Assembly (NCBI GenBank): GCA_017794825.1
Contig: CP051237.1
Span: 2,976,001 to 3,040,000, forward strand
Source: Pararhizobium sp.
GTDB taxonomy: Bacteria; Pseudomonadota; Alphaproteobacteria; Rhizobiales; Rhizobiaceae
DNA: 64,000 nt
Reading direction: 5' to 3'
In this document: one piece after another, positions 9,398 through 17,742 of the stretch
How positions within the stretch are numbered: position 1 is the first letter of the stretch
Layout of the letters: each line of letters begins with the position of its first letter
Notes under the pieces: model-generated
What the model saw: the letters and a program-made list of their open reading frames with translations, nothing else
What the model was told of the DNA's origin: nothing
Databases searched by the model: none
Translations under genes and position numbers: made by a program

Positions 9398-9736
9398 ATG
9401 ACTTATATCGTCACCGACAACTGCATCAAATGCAAATATACCGACTGCGTCGAGGTGTGTCCGGTTGACTGTTTCTACGAAGGCGAAAACATGCTCGTCA
9501 TCCATCCCGACGAGTGTATTGATTGTGGCGTTTGTGAACCGGAATGTCCCGCTGAAGCCATAAAGCCGGATACCGAGCCTGGACTTGAGAAATGGCTGCA
9601 GATCAATACCGAATTTGCCGAAAAATGGCCCAATATCACCATCAAGAAGGACTCTCCGGCGGATGCCGAGGACTTTGACGGAAAGGACGGTAAATACGAG
9701 TTGTATTTCTCTCCGGAACCCGGTGAAGGGGATTAG
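9398..9736 (+). CDS. fdxA: 7Fe (3Fe-4S/4Fe-4S) ferredoxin FdxA
   Basis: 112 residues, the usual length. Two cysteine clusters are intact: [17 protein letters not shown] near the N-terminus, and [12 protein letters not shown] around residues 40-51. The Asn-Cys-x7-Cys spacing of the first cluster is the 3Fe-4S/4Fe-4S pattern of FdxA. The C-terminal extension (about 55-112) is acidic, as in Azotobacter FdxI-type proteins. It is a cytoplasmic low-potential electron carrier; the partner is unknown. It is monocistronic by position: terminator upstream, 387-bp gap downstream. The fdxA-carD-rpoH2 order is conserved in Hyphomicrobiales from general knowledge. Confidence 0.95.
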   Translation: MTYIVTDNCIKCKYTDCVEVCPVDCFYEGENMLVIHPDECIDCGVCEPECPAEAIKPDTEPGLEKWLQINTEFAEKWPNITIKKDSPADAEDFDGKDGKYELYFSPEPGEGD

Positions 9737-10123
9737 AGCCCATACATCGGATAGGGCGACGCAAACATAAATGGTGAAGTTCCGGGCGACAGCCGGTATT
9801 TACCAAGAATCAATTGACGTGGGATGCGACATTGTGCGCCTGCGGCAAATTGTTGAATTTTGCGCTTCTTTATGTTATATGTCTAAAACTGACCGAAGGC
9901 GAACGTACGAATTCGTCTTGATTGCCATAACAACGGAAGCGCAACCCCACATATCCTCATGATTGCAACAGCAGTATTTATGGATTGCTGGCGGTTGAAT
10001 TGTTGTGGACGATCCCAGCCAGGATTGTAGAAGCCGCGGCCCCGTGGGGCGCCTCTTCGCATGTGACGGTCAGTACCCAACCCCGAATGTTTCCGGGGCA
10101 GTAACAGGGAGTATATAGAGCGG
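9737..10123 (+). promoter_or_regulatory. carD promoter region and structured leader
   Basis: 387 bp without a gene. TTGAAT (9853-9858) and TTATAT (9875-9880), spaced 16 bp, form a reasonable vegetative-type promoter, implying a leader of about 235 nt. The leader holds a CCCC-GT-GGGG hairpin (10040-10049) and a second hairpin at 10081-10098 (CCCCGAA with TTC-C-GGGG, one bulged C) ending 25 nt before the carD ATG. Neither has a T tract. The structures could affect translation, but I recognise no known riboswitch. Confidence 0.35.
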
Positions 10124-10705
10124 ATGACAACGCAGCAGAAAAAGCCCGGACAGCGCCAGGGTTTCAAAACCAACGAATACATCGTGTACCCTGCCCATGG
10201 TGTTGGTCAGATCGTCGCAATCGAGGAACAGGAAGTCGCCGGGCACAAGCTTGAGCTCTTCGTCATCGATTTTGACAAGGACAAGATGCGCCTCAAGGTC
10301 CCCGTCGCCAAGGCGTCGTCAATTGGCATGCGCAAGCTCGCCGAAACCGATTTCGTTGATCGCGCACTGAAGGTCGTGCAGGGTCGCGCCCGCATCAAGC
10401 GCACAATGTGGTCGCGGCGCGCGCAGGAATATGACGCGAAAATCAATTCCGGCGACTTGATTTCCATCGCTGAAGTCGTTCGCGACCTGTATCGCGCTGA
10501 AAATCAGCCGGAACAGTCCTATTCGGAGCGGCAGCTTTATGAAGCGGCTCTCGACCGCATGGCGCGAGAAATCGCGGCGGTGAACAAGCTGTCGGAAACC
10601 GAAGCCGTTCGGCTCATCGAGACCAATCTCAACAAGGGGCCAAAGCGCGGCAAGGCGGCCGAAGACGACGTCGCCGAAGAAGACGAACAGGAAGCAGCCG
10701 CCTGA
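10124..10705 (+). CDS. carD: CarD/CdnL-family RNA polymerase-binding transcription regulator
   Basis: 193 residues. The N-terminal CarD_CdnL_TRCF domain (about 16-75: NEYIVYPAHGVGQIVAIEEQ, then the Lys/Arg-rich KDKMRLKVPVAKA) is followed by an all-helical domain containing the conserved WSRRAQEYDAKINSGD motif. The tail is very acidic. Family members bind the RNAP beta subunit and stabilise open complexes at rRNA and other promoters. It follows a long structured leader and ends at a strong terminator, so it is a single-gene unit. It is placed before rpoH2, grouping two global transcription factors. Confidence 0.93.
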   Translation: MTTQQKKPGQRQGFKTNEYIVYPAHGVGQIVAIEEQEVAGHKLELFVIDFDKDKMRLKVPVAKASSIGMRKLAETDFVDRALKVVQGRARIKRTMWSRRAQEYDAKINSGDLISIAEVVRDLYRAENQPEQSYSERQLYEAALDRMAREIAAVNKLSETEAVRLIETNLNKGPKRGKAAEDDVAEEDEQEAAA

Positions 10706-10772
10706 TTGATCTGCTATCACTTCAATGTGATAGAAACCGAAAAAGCGGCTCAAACCTAGGAAATCGCTGAGA

Positions 10773-10797
10773 AAGCCGGCCTTCGCCGGCTTTTTTG
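10773..10797 (+). terminator. Intrinsic terminator after carD
   Basis: AAGCCGGC (10773-10780), CTTC loop, GCCGGCTT (10785-10792), then a T run continuing to 10796. A textbook Rho-independent terminator. Confidence 0.9.
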
Positions 10798-10873
10798 CGT
10801 TGCAGCACTTCTCCTGTATATTAGGGATCAATTGGTTCCAAATTGTGAACGGTGCGTTTTCTTGCAAGGCAGG

Positions 10874-10899
10874 TGAACCGATCCCACAATACGCACGTT
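10874..10899 (+). promoter_or_regulatory. EcfG (general stress sigma)-like promoter for rpoH2
   Basis: TGAAC (10874-10878), a 17-nt spacer, then CGTT (10896-10899). The consensus for alphaproteobacterial EcfG/RpoE2 promoters is GGAAC-N16/17-CGTT, so this matches except for the first base. rpoH2 is a known target of that sigma factor in Sinorhizobium. The site also argues that translation starts downstream of it, near 10993. Confidence 0.45.
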
Positions 10900-10992
10900 A
10901 GACATTGTAGAGTCTTGTTGCCCACGCAAAGTAACGCGTCAATGTCGATTTCCCCAGGTCATATCGTGGGCGTTGGCCGCATCCGGGAGAGC

Positions 10993-11856
10993 ATGATGAA
11001 CGACAGTCGTGTTCGTCAGACCATGATCAAAGCCGCAATGACGGCGCCCTATCTCGAGCGGGAAGAGGAACACGAGCTTGCGGTTCTCTGGAAAGAGGAT
11101 CGCAATCAGGATGCGCTAAACCGAATTACGATGGCTCACATGCGGCTCGTCATATCGATGGCGGCCCGGTTCAGAAATTTCGGCCTTCCGATGAACGACC
11201 TGATCCAGGAAGGCCATGTCGGGCTGCTCGAAGCCGCCGCACGTTTTGATCCCGAGCGCGAGGTTCGCTTCTCAACCTATGCGACTTGGTGGATCCGCGC
11301 CTCGATACAGGATTATATCCTGCGCAACTGGTCGATTGTGCGCGGCGGCACCAGTTCCGCTCAGAAGGCGCTTTTTTTCAATCTCAGACGTTTGCGCGCT
11401 AAGCTGTGGCAAACCAATGAGTCCGGAATAGACAGCACGATACACAACGAGATCGCACTGGCCATCGGCGTCAATGTAAAGGACGTTGCGACAATGGACG
11501 CGCGTCTTTCGGGTTCCGATATGTCCCTCAATGCGCCGATATCCGATTCCGAGAACCAGGGCGCCGACAGAATCGACTATCTCGAAAGCGACGAACCCCT
11601 GCCGGACGAACAAGTCAGTTCCATTATTGACGACGAGAGAAGATCGCAATGGATCGAAGCAGCGCTCGGAACGCTCAATCCGCGCGAAATCAGAATCATC
11701 AGGGAGAGGCGACTGAGCGAGGACGGAGCCACGCTCGAAGCCCTCGGCGCCAGTTTGGGTATTTCGAAGGAACGCGTAAGGCAGATCGAAAACAGGGCGC
11801 TCCAAAAGCTGAAAATCGCCCTCGAGAAAGACGCTCCGGCCATCGCAACGATGTAG
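10993..11856 (+). CDS. rpoH2: RNA polymerase sigma-32 factor (RpoH2-type)
   Basis: 287 residues from ATG 10993 (a second ATG follows at 10996), with GGGAGA just upstream. A frame open from 10852 would start before the likely promoter. Sigma region 2 holds LIQEGHVGLLEAAARFDPERE and FSTYATWWIRASIQDYILRNWS, the sigma-32 form. The RpoH box QKALFFNLRRLR follows, and region 4 (ALGASLGISKERVRQIENRAL) is a helix-turn-helix for the -35 element. In rhizobia RpoH2 serves oxidative and general stress rather than classical heat shock, and sits below EcfG. Its 3' end is 15 bp from the convergent protease gene. Confidence 0.92.
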   Translation: MMNDSRVRQTMIKAAMTAPYLEREEEHELAVLWKEDRNQDALNRITMAHMRLVISMAARFRNFGLPMNDLIQEGHVGLLEAAARFDPEREVRFSTYATWWIRASIQDYILRNWSIVRGGTSSAQKALFFNLRRLRAKLWQTNESGIDSTIHNEIALAIGVNVKDVATMDARLSGSDMSLNAPISDSENQGADRIDYLESDEPLPDEQVSSIIDDERRSQWIEAALGTLNPREIRIIRERRLSEDGATLEALGASLGISKERVRQIENRALQKLKIALEKDAPAIATM

Positions 11857-11871
11857 TGGCTTGAATGCGTC

Positions 11872-13329
11872 TCAGCGGTCGTCGGTGACCAGTTTCACCT
11901 TGTCGCCGACAGACACGGTCTCTCCGCTGGAGAGCGAATTCAACAGAAGAAACAGCTCTAATTTCCGCTGCGTTCCCTCGTTGCGCTCTGCGAGCGAAGC
12001 GACTGTGTCACCGGGCCTCACGCTTGCAATGCGTATTCTCAGCGGATGAAGGGAAGCTATTTCCGACGACGACATCTTGCTGAATGACGATGTGACGATG
12101 CGCGCCGCAGCGTCCAGATTGTTGTTGCCAACGGGCGCAGCCGTCAGAAGCCGGTAGATCCGGTTGCCCACGCGGATTACCGTCACGTCGAATTCCCAGG
12201 TATCCGCCACCGCCTTCGCCGAAGCAGCTTCCAGTCCGTTGATTCGAAGAGATTTGACGCTCGACGGGTCGAGACCACTGACCCAGCCGCTGGTAATGTA
12301 GCGAGTAAGAGGGGTGCGGTTCTTGTCGGAAACCCCATCAAAACGGATTGCGATGTCGCCGGGTCCGGTCGCAAGCACAGCTTCGGCCGTATTGTCAATC
12401 TGGAATCCCTGCGGAACGCTGAAGCGTATTCCAAGGACCGGATGCAGGAATGTATTTCCTCGCACATAGCCCTGTTTTGGACTGTCGCCGTAGAGAAGAC
12501 CGTCGATCGCTTTCTGATACTTTTCCCGATCACGCGTGCCTACGCCCGGCTGACCGAATGCACGCGCATGGCGATAGGCGAGTTCGCGACGCTTCGGCGC
12601 GTCTGGATGGCTCGACAGGAAATCGAGACTGAGGTCACTATCCTCGACATTGTTCTGGTATCGGCTGTAGGCGTCCATCGTCTCCAGGAAGCGTGCTGCG
12701 GCGTAGGGATCGAATCCAGCCTCGCCAAGCATACGAACGCCGATGACGTCAGCTTCAAGCTCCTGCTGCCTGGAAAAGGCAGCAAGCCTGAGCTTTCCGC
12801 GTGCTGCGGCCTGTTCGCCGGTCATTTCTCCCGAAAGCACTTCCGTTGCAACCCGACTTGCAATCTGCTCCGCTTCCTCGGCGCGCTTGCGCAAGAGACC
12901 GTGGTTGGCTGTGACATGCGCCATTTCATGCGCGATGACGGCCGCCACTTCCGATGAATCGTCTGCAAGCGCCAGCAAGCCTCTGGTCACGTACAGATAT
13001 CCGCCTGGCAGGGCGAAGGCGTTGACCGCCGGCGAGTCGAGAATCGTGATCCGATAAGTCTGCTTCGGATTTTCCGAAACCAGTGTCAGGGCGCCGACGA
13101 TGCGTGCAAGTTGTCGTTCAACCTTCGGATCGTTGTACTCCCCGCCATAATTCGCGAGGATTCGCGGATGTTCGCTTGCGCCGAGCCTGGCTCGAGGATC
13201 ATCGTCGGTCTGCAGAGTTTCCTGTTTGGTTTCGCCGCCGGGCGGGTAGGTCTCGTTGAGAAGCGTTTGGCATCCTGCGAGCGCAAGAAGAGCCAGGAAC
13301 CAGCATACGCGCACGAGCGCGCCCCGCAT
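11872..13329 (-). CDS. M48 family metalloprotease lipoprotein with C-terminal LysM domain
   Basis: 485 residues. The signal peptide ends in a lipobox (LALAGC, Cys about 20), so it is an outer-membrane or periplasmic lipoprotein. The zinc site HEMAH lies in AVIAHEMAHVTANHG (about residue 137), and the third ligand is probably the Glu of QELEADVIGVRML. The arrangement is like BepA/YfgC, a periplasmic protease-chaperone of outer-membrane protein assembly. A C-terminal LysM-like segment (PGDTVASLAERN, last ~55 residues) suggests peptidoglycan contact. It lies 144 bp downstream of thiQ on the same strand and is convergent with rpoH2. Confidence 0.88.
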   Translation of the reverse strand: MRGALVRVCWFLALLALAGCQTLLNETYPPGGETKQETLQTDDDPRARLGASEHPRILANYGGEYNDPKVERQLARIVGALTLVSENPKQTYRITILDSPAVNAFALPGGYLYVTRGLLALADDSSEVAAVIAHEMAHVTANHGLLRKRAEEAEQIASRVATEVLSGEMTGEQAAARGKLRLAAFSRQQELEADVIGVRMLGEAGFDPYAAARFLETMDAYSRYQNNVEDSDLSLDFLSSHPDAPKRRELAYRHARAFGQPGVGTRDREKYQKAIDGLLYGDSPKQGYVRGNTFLHPVLGIRFSVPQGFQIDNTAEAVLATGPGDIAIRFDGVSDKNRTPLTRYITSGWVSGLDPSSVKSLRINGLEAASAKAVADTWEFDVTVIRVGNRIYRLLTAAPVGNNNLDAAARIVTSSFSKMSSSEIASLHPLRIRIASVRPGDTVASLAERNEGTQRKLELFLLLNSLSSGETVSVGDKVKLVTDDR

Positions 13330-13473
13330 GCTGGATGAACCCGCATACCGGCGTGACCGGATGTTCCAGACCGATCCGAAGAAACTGTCTTTGGCTGCGC
13401 TGAAGATCTGTAATGCCTCGTGTTTGCCCGCACTGATTCCTAATACATTTAATGTGGCGCCGGTAGTCCCGGA

Positions 13474-14193
13474 TCATCTATCTTTCTCACCCATATAGGC
13501 CTCCAGTCCCGGGATGTCGCGTCGACTCGAAAAACCTGTTGCAGGCCCATGTCCCGCGATGGCTTGCCGATCGATGAATACGATCTCGTCGGCGAACCGC
13601 TCTGCTTCGTCCGGCTGGTGTGTGACGACGGCGACCGTCATGCCCGTTTCCTGTTGCAGGGTGCGCATCAGCGCCAGCATATCGGTTCGCAGTCCGGGTC
13701 CCAGGGCCGCAAATGGCTCATCGAGCAGCAGCACCGGACGCTGGCGCACAAGCACACGGGCAAGCGCGACGCGCTGGCGTTCCCCTCCCGACAGCATGCC
13801 GGGCATGCGATCCGCGTAGCCGGCGAGCCCGACGCGCGCCAGGGCGCCGCCCACGATGCGGTCACCGGCGCTGCGATTTGTTGCGCGATCCAGGCCAATC
13901 GAAACATTGCGCCACACGGGCAGGTGGGCAAAGAGATTGTTGTCCTGGAAGACCATGGTCACCGGTCTTTCGGCCGGCGACAGCGCTGTCACGTCGTCTT
14001 CTCCGATCAGAACGCGGCCGCTGTCAGGTGTTTCAAACCCTGCTATGAGGTTGAGAATGGTGGATTTGCCTGAACCGGATGGCCCGATAATAGCTGTTGT
14101 TACGCCGCCTGACAGCGTCACGTCGAAATGCATGGGCGCTGAACCATAGTCGAAGCGCACATCCTCGAGCGCAATTTCTGGTCCGCCTATCAT
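13474..14193 (-). CDS. thiQ: Thiamine ABC transporter ATP-binding protein ThiQ
   Basis: 239 residues. Walker A GPSGSGKST (37-45), signature LSGGERQRVALARVL, Walker B VLLLDEPFAAL and a switch His in VVTHQPDEAERFA are all present. The start is ATG at 14193, overlapping the thiP stop as ATGA; the same frame is open far upstream through thiP, but that part is antisense noise. It energises uptake of thiamine and its phosphates together with ThiP and ThiB. It is the last gene of thiBPQ, whose leader carries a TPP riboswitch. Confidence 0.93.
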   Translation of the reverse strand: MIGGPEIALEDVRFDYGSAPMHFDVTLSGGVTTAIIGPSGSGKSTILNLIAGFETPDSGRVLIGEDDVTALSPAERPVTMVFQDNNLFAHLPVWRNVSIGLDRATNRSAGDRIVGGALARVGLAGYADRMPGMLSGGERQRVALARVLVRQRPVLLLDEPFAALGPGLRTDMLALMRTLQQETGMTVAVVTHQPDEAERFADEIVFIDRQAIAGHGPATGFSSRRDIPGLEAYMGEKDR

Positions 14194-15827
14194 CAAAAAC
14201 CTCCGGCGGACGGTTTGCGACCGCCGTTTGCGATGATCATCAGTACGAGGCAGACAAGGCCGAGAATTAGCGCGATTCCGGCTGCATCCTCGGTGCGATA
14301 GCTGCTCATGCGCTGCAGGAGCAGATAGGGCAGCGTGATGACGTCCTGGCTGCCGAACAGCGCTATCGCGCCGAGATCGCCAAGAGACAAGGCCATCGCG
14401 AAGGCGGCTGCCAGAAAAAAGGCCGTTCGCAGGCCGGGCCAGTCTACCAGGAGAAACTTGCGCAATCCCGTAAGGCCAAGCGAAGCGGAGAGGCGGCCGG
14501 TGCGCGCCATGTGGCTGGCGTGGGCGGGCTCCATCACCCTCATCACGAAAGGAAGAGCCATCAGGGCATTGACGGCGACAATGATGACCGGCGCAAGACC
14601 AAAGACGTCCGTGTGACCACGCAGCAGGACGAACCAGCCGGCGCCGAGCACGATCGGCGGAGCAAGGAGAATGAGGCTTGAGATGGCGGCGACAGCGCTC
14701 CGGAAGGCCGTCGCCGCTGTGGAATGGCGCGCAAGCGGCAAGCTGGCGCGTCGTGCATGAATCAGGACTGCCGCCATCGATACGGAAATCGTGGCGGCGA
14801 GCGCGCCTATGGCGAGACTTGTAACGGCAGCCCGCACAACGATGTCTTCTCCCGCCAACCTTGCGAGATCGGACGCCAGTCCAGCCGCCGCGACCGAAAG
14901 CAGAGGCGCAACAAGGAACAGTCCGCCGATGACAATCAATCCGTAGTCGCCGAGCAATGCGCCGATGCTGTCGCGACCATAGTGTCGCGAGGCGCGACCG
15001 TAGACGGGTTCTTCTTCCTGTGGCTTGCCGACAAGGGCGAGAACAGCAAGCAATGCCCCGGTCATTGCAAGTTGTATCAGCGCCAGCACAACGGCGCGCG
15101 GCGGGTCGAAATCGAAGCGTAGCGACTGGTAGATTGCGACCTCTATGGTGGTTGCGCCCGGCCCGCCGCCCAACAGCAGCACAAGAGTGAAGCTGGTAAC
15201 GCACAGCATCAGCACAAGGCCGGCGACTCCAGGTATCTGACCCCGGATCTGCGGCCATTCGATGAGCAGGAATGTCTGGCGCTGCGACAACCCCAATTGT
15301 CCGGCATTGCGCCAATATTCAGACGGAATCTGTTCAAGACGGGCCAGCAGGAGCCGGGTCGCCAGCGGCAGATTGAAGAAGACATGTGCGAGCAGAATTC
15401 CGGGAAGTCCGTAGATAGAGACCGGTTTGGCGAGTCCCAGACCCAGCAACAGATCGTTGAGAATTCCCTGCCGTCCCCAGATTTCGATAATTCCGAGAGC
15501 AGCGACAATCGGCGGTAGTCCCAGGGGAACGGCAAGCAACAGGATCAGCAACCGTCGTCCGGGGAACTTCGGGCGCCTGGCGATCGCCCGCGCCAGCGCA
15601 ATAGCCGGGATAACGGACAGCAGGGTGGAGGCGGCCGCCTGCAGAATCGTGAACCGCGCGACCCGCCATATGTAATCGTCGAAAAATGGCGACTGGCTCT
15701 GCGATGACCCGGTCGCCGTCAGCACCAGCGCAAGCGCCGCCGCCCCGACAATGGCGGTAATGAACAGCAGGACCGCTGCGCCGGCGGCAATGCCGAGCGC
15801 CGTCTGCCTTCTGTTCAGCAAGCGCAT
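14193..15827 (-). CDS. thiP: Thiamine/TPP ABC transporter permease ThiP
   Basis: 544 residues with about 12 membrane segments in two halves, as expected for this internally duplicated permease. Each half carries an EAA-type loop facing ThiQ (WRNAGQLGLSQRQTFLLIEWP around residue 190, and a second copy in SASLGLTGLRKFLLVDWPGL around 450). Inner membrane. Its stop overlaps the thiQ start, and it lies 6 bp from thiB, so the three are one transcript. Substrate assignment rests on the thiB partner and the TPP riboswitch upstream; related iron (Fbp) permeases look similar but would not carry that riboswitch. Confidence 0.92.
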   Translation of the reverse strand: MRLLNRRQTALGIAAGAAVLLFITAIVGAAALALVLTATGSSQSQSPFFDDYIWRVARFTILQAAASTLLSVIPAIALARAIARRPKFPGRRLLILLLAVPLGLPPIVAALGIIEIWGRQGILNDLLLGLGLAKPVSIYGLPGILLAHVFFNLPLATRLLLARLEQIPSEYWRNAGQLGLSQRQTFLLIEWPQIRGQIPGVAGLVLMLCVTSFTLVLLLGGGPGATTIEVAIYQSLRFDFDPPRAVVLALIQLAMTGALLAVLALVGKPQEEEPVYGRASRHYGRDSIGALLGDYGLIVIGGLFLVAPLLSVAAAGLASDLARLAGEDIVVRAAVTSLAIGALAATISVSMAAVLIHARRASLPLARHSTAATAFRSAVAAISSLILLAPPIVLGAGWFVLLRGHTDVFGLAPVIIVAVNALMALPFVMRVMEPAHASHMARTGRLSASLGLTGLRKFLLVDWPGLRTAFFLAAAFAMALSLGDLGAIALFGSQDVITLPYLLLQRMSSYRTEDAAGIALILGLVCLVLMIIANGGRKPSAGGF

Positions 15828-15833
15828 CGTCGC

Positions 15834-16853
15834 TTAACGGCTCATGACGGCGAGCCACTCGTCGACCCAGGCCTTGCGGTTCTCCGAGACGTCTTCGGCG
15901 GAAAAAATCAGCGTCTTTGACGGGGTCACGAGTTCTTCGAAAGCGGCAGGAAGCGGCTCCGATATCTCGCCTGCCGGCAGCATCCAGTTGGTGGTGGGAA
16001 TCGCGTTCTGGAATCCGGGTCCGGTCATGAAGCTCAGAAACTGTTCAGCAAGGTCCTTGTCCTTCGCCGTTTTCAGCATCCCGGCGACCTCGATCTGCAG
16101 GTAGTGGCCTTCCTCGAAGGCGGCGGCCTGGTAGCGGTCCGTGTCTTCCGCGATCATGTGATAGGCCGGGGACGTCGTATAGGACAGAACCATTGGCGCT
16201 TCACCCTTGGTGAAGAGGCCATAGGCTTCCGACCATCCGGGCGTAACAGCCAGGACGCGATCCTGCAGTTTCGCCCAGGCGTCCGCCGCATCGTCGCCGT
16301 AGACAGACTTGATCCACAGGAGCAGGCCGAGCCCCGGCGTCGATGTGCGCGGATCCTGGATTGCGATCTTCGGCGCATCCGGGCCGCCCTCGACCAGTTC
16401 CTTCAGACTCGCCGGCGGCGAACTGACCGCCTCGGTGTCGTAGACAACAGCGAAATAGCCGTAGTCGAACGGCACGAAAACATCATCCGACCAACCGCCG
16501 GGAACCGATACGTCCGACGTGTCGACGCCGCTTGGCGCAAACAGTCCGGTGGCTTTCGCCTCGGCGACAAGATTGGTGTCGAGACCCAGCACGATGTCGG
16601 CCTTTGTTGAATCGCCTTCGAGCCGCAACCGGTTGAGCAGGGCGACGCCGTCGGCGACGCCGACCCATTCGACCGTGCAATCGCACTCCGCCTCGAATGC
16701 CTCCTTGACGACAGGGCCGGGACCCCAGTCCGCAACGAAGCTCTCATAGGTGTAAACGGTGAGCGTCTTTTCGCTCGCGCTCGCCGGCGCGCCGAACATG
16801 TTTGCCGCCGTAGCCAGACAAGCGAGAAATGATGATATGAATAGCTTGCGCAT
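15834..16853 (-). CDS. thiB: Thiamine ABC transporter substrate-binding protein ThiB
   Basis: 339 residues. A signal peptide of about 26 residues (ending ASASE) exports it to the periplasm. The body opens with [19 protein letters not shown], the type 2 periplasmic-binding start seen in ThiB/TbpA, and has paired Cys near residue 58-60 (CDC). It binds thiamine, TMP or TPP and delivers it to ThiPQ. First gene of the operon, directly downstream of the TPP riboswitch at 16909-16991. Confidence 0.93.
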   Translation of the reverse strand: MRKLFISSFLACLATAANMFGAPASASEKTLTVYTYESFVADWGPGPVVKEAFEAECDCTVEWVGVADGVALLNRLRLEGDSTKADIVLGLDTNLVAEAKATGLFAPSGVDTSDVSVPGGWSDDVFVPFDYGYFAVVYDTEAVSSPPASLKELVEGGPDAPKIAIQDPRTSTPGLGLLLWIKSVYGDDAADAWAKLQDRVLAVTPGWSEAYGLFTKGEAPMVLSYTTSPAYHMIAEDTDRYQAAAFEEGHYLQIEVAGMLKTAKDKDLAEQFLSFMTGPGFQNAIPTTNWMLPAGEISEPLPAAFEELVTPSKTLIFSAEDVSENRKAWVDEWLAVMSR

Positions 16854-16908
16854 CTGCGCCTCCTTGATTGTTATAACAACGGGAAAAAGGCGCGAATGTT
16901 GCGTCTAA

Positions 16909-16991
16909 TCCCTACGCCGGTGTTAACCGGATCAGGTTCTACGGGTTGGTTGGTCCTCTCAGCCGGCCGCGATCGCGACGGGCACCCCGTT
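16909..16991 (-). promoter_or_regulatory. TPP riboswitch (THI element) controlling thiBPQ
   Basis: Read on the minus strand, the conserved THI-box blocks appear in order: a GGGGTGCCC start (about 16991-16981), GCTGAGA (about 16964-16958), the ACCTGATCCGG block and the GTTAACACCGGCGTAGGGA end (about 16927-16909). This is the TPP-sensing aptamer. It ends 55 nt before the thiB ATG, close enough for TPP to block translation initiation or terminate the transcript, so uptake is switched off when TPP is abundant. Confidence 0.93.
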
Positions 16992-17082
16992 AGAGCGGCC
17001 CCACTTGTACTAATCGCCAAAGACGCTGGCAAGAGCCGGAAAAACTGCTAGAGGCTTCACGCACGAGCTTCATAAGAGACCC

Positions 17083-17736
17083 ATGAACGACAATTCCGCA
17101 TTTCTCATACTTCTTGGTGGAGAGCTTTCCACGACGGATCGGCTGCAACAGCAGATTTCCGGCAGGCGGGTAATCGCGGCCGATGGCGGCATGCGGCATG
17201 CGCGCATGCTCGACGTCGAGCCCGAGATCTGGGTGGGCGATTTCGATTCGGCGACCGCCGCTCTCCAGGAAGACTGGCGCCATGTGGAGCGGATGCCGTT
17301 TCCGGCGGAGAAGAACTTCACCGATGGCGAAATCGCGGTCGAGGAAGCATTGACGCGCGGCGCCCGAAGTCTTGTTCTCGCCGGATCGCTGGCCGGCGAG
17401 CGCAGCGACCACGCATTGCTCCACATGACTTACGCCTGTTCGCTTGCGCAAAGCGGTCTGGATATTCAACTGACTTCAGGCGTGGAAGAAGCATGGCCGC
17501 TCTTGCCCGGTTCCAAGAGTTTCGAACTGCCAGCCGCGTCCTTGTTCTCGATCATCAATTTCACGCCTGTCGAGGGGCTCCATATTGAAGGCGCCCGCTA
17601 CCCCTTAACCGATCACGAACTCGCTTTCGGGTCTTCCCGCACCTTGTCGAATGTCGCCCAGGGGCCTGTGACGATCACCATGCGTTCGGGGTCGGCGATC
17701 CTGGTGGCGCGACCCTATGATCTTTCGGGACGGTGA
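17083..17736 (+). CDS. thiN: Thiamine diphosphokinase (thiamine pyrophosphokinase)
   Basis: 217 residues. It transfers pyrophosphate from ATP to thiamine, giving TPP. Family motifs are visible: an N-terminal ILLGGE, AADGGMRHA (about 35-43), the catalytic acidic WVGDFDSA (about 47-54) and NFTDGEIAVEEAL, then AGSLAGERSDHALLHM. The start is ATG at 17083. It is divergent from thiBPQ across the riboswitch, so imported thiamine is activated by the neighbour. The 91 bp upstream on this strand show no aptamer, so the enzyme itself is probably not under the riboswitch. Confidence 0.93.
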   Translation: MNDNSAFLILLGGELSTTDRLQQQISGRRVIAADGGMRHARMLDVEPEIWVGDFDSATAALQEDWRHVERMPFPAEKNFTDGEIAVEEALTRGARSLVLAGSLAGERSDHALLHMTYACSLAQSGLDIQLTSGVEEAWPLLPGSKSFELPAASLFSIINFTPVEGLHIEGARYPLTDHELAFGSSRTLSNVAQGPVTITMRSGSAILVARPYDLSGR

Positions 17737-17742
17737 TTGCAG

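Noticed and set aside
14194..15315. N-terminal extension of ThiQ (a possible fusion)
   Set aside because: The frame is open only because it is antisense-phase noise inside thiP; ThiQ has a normal start at 14193.
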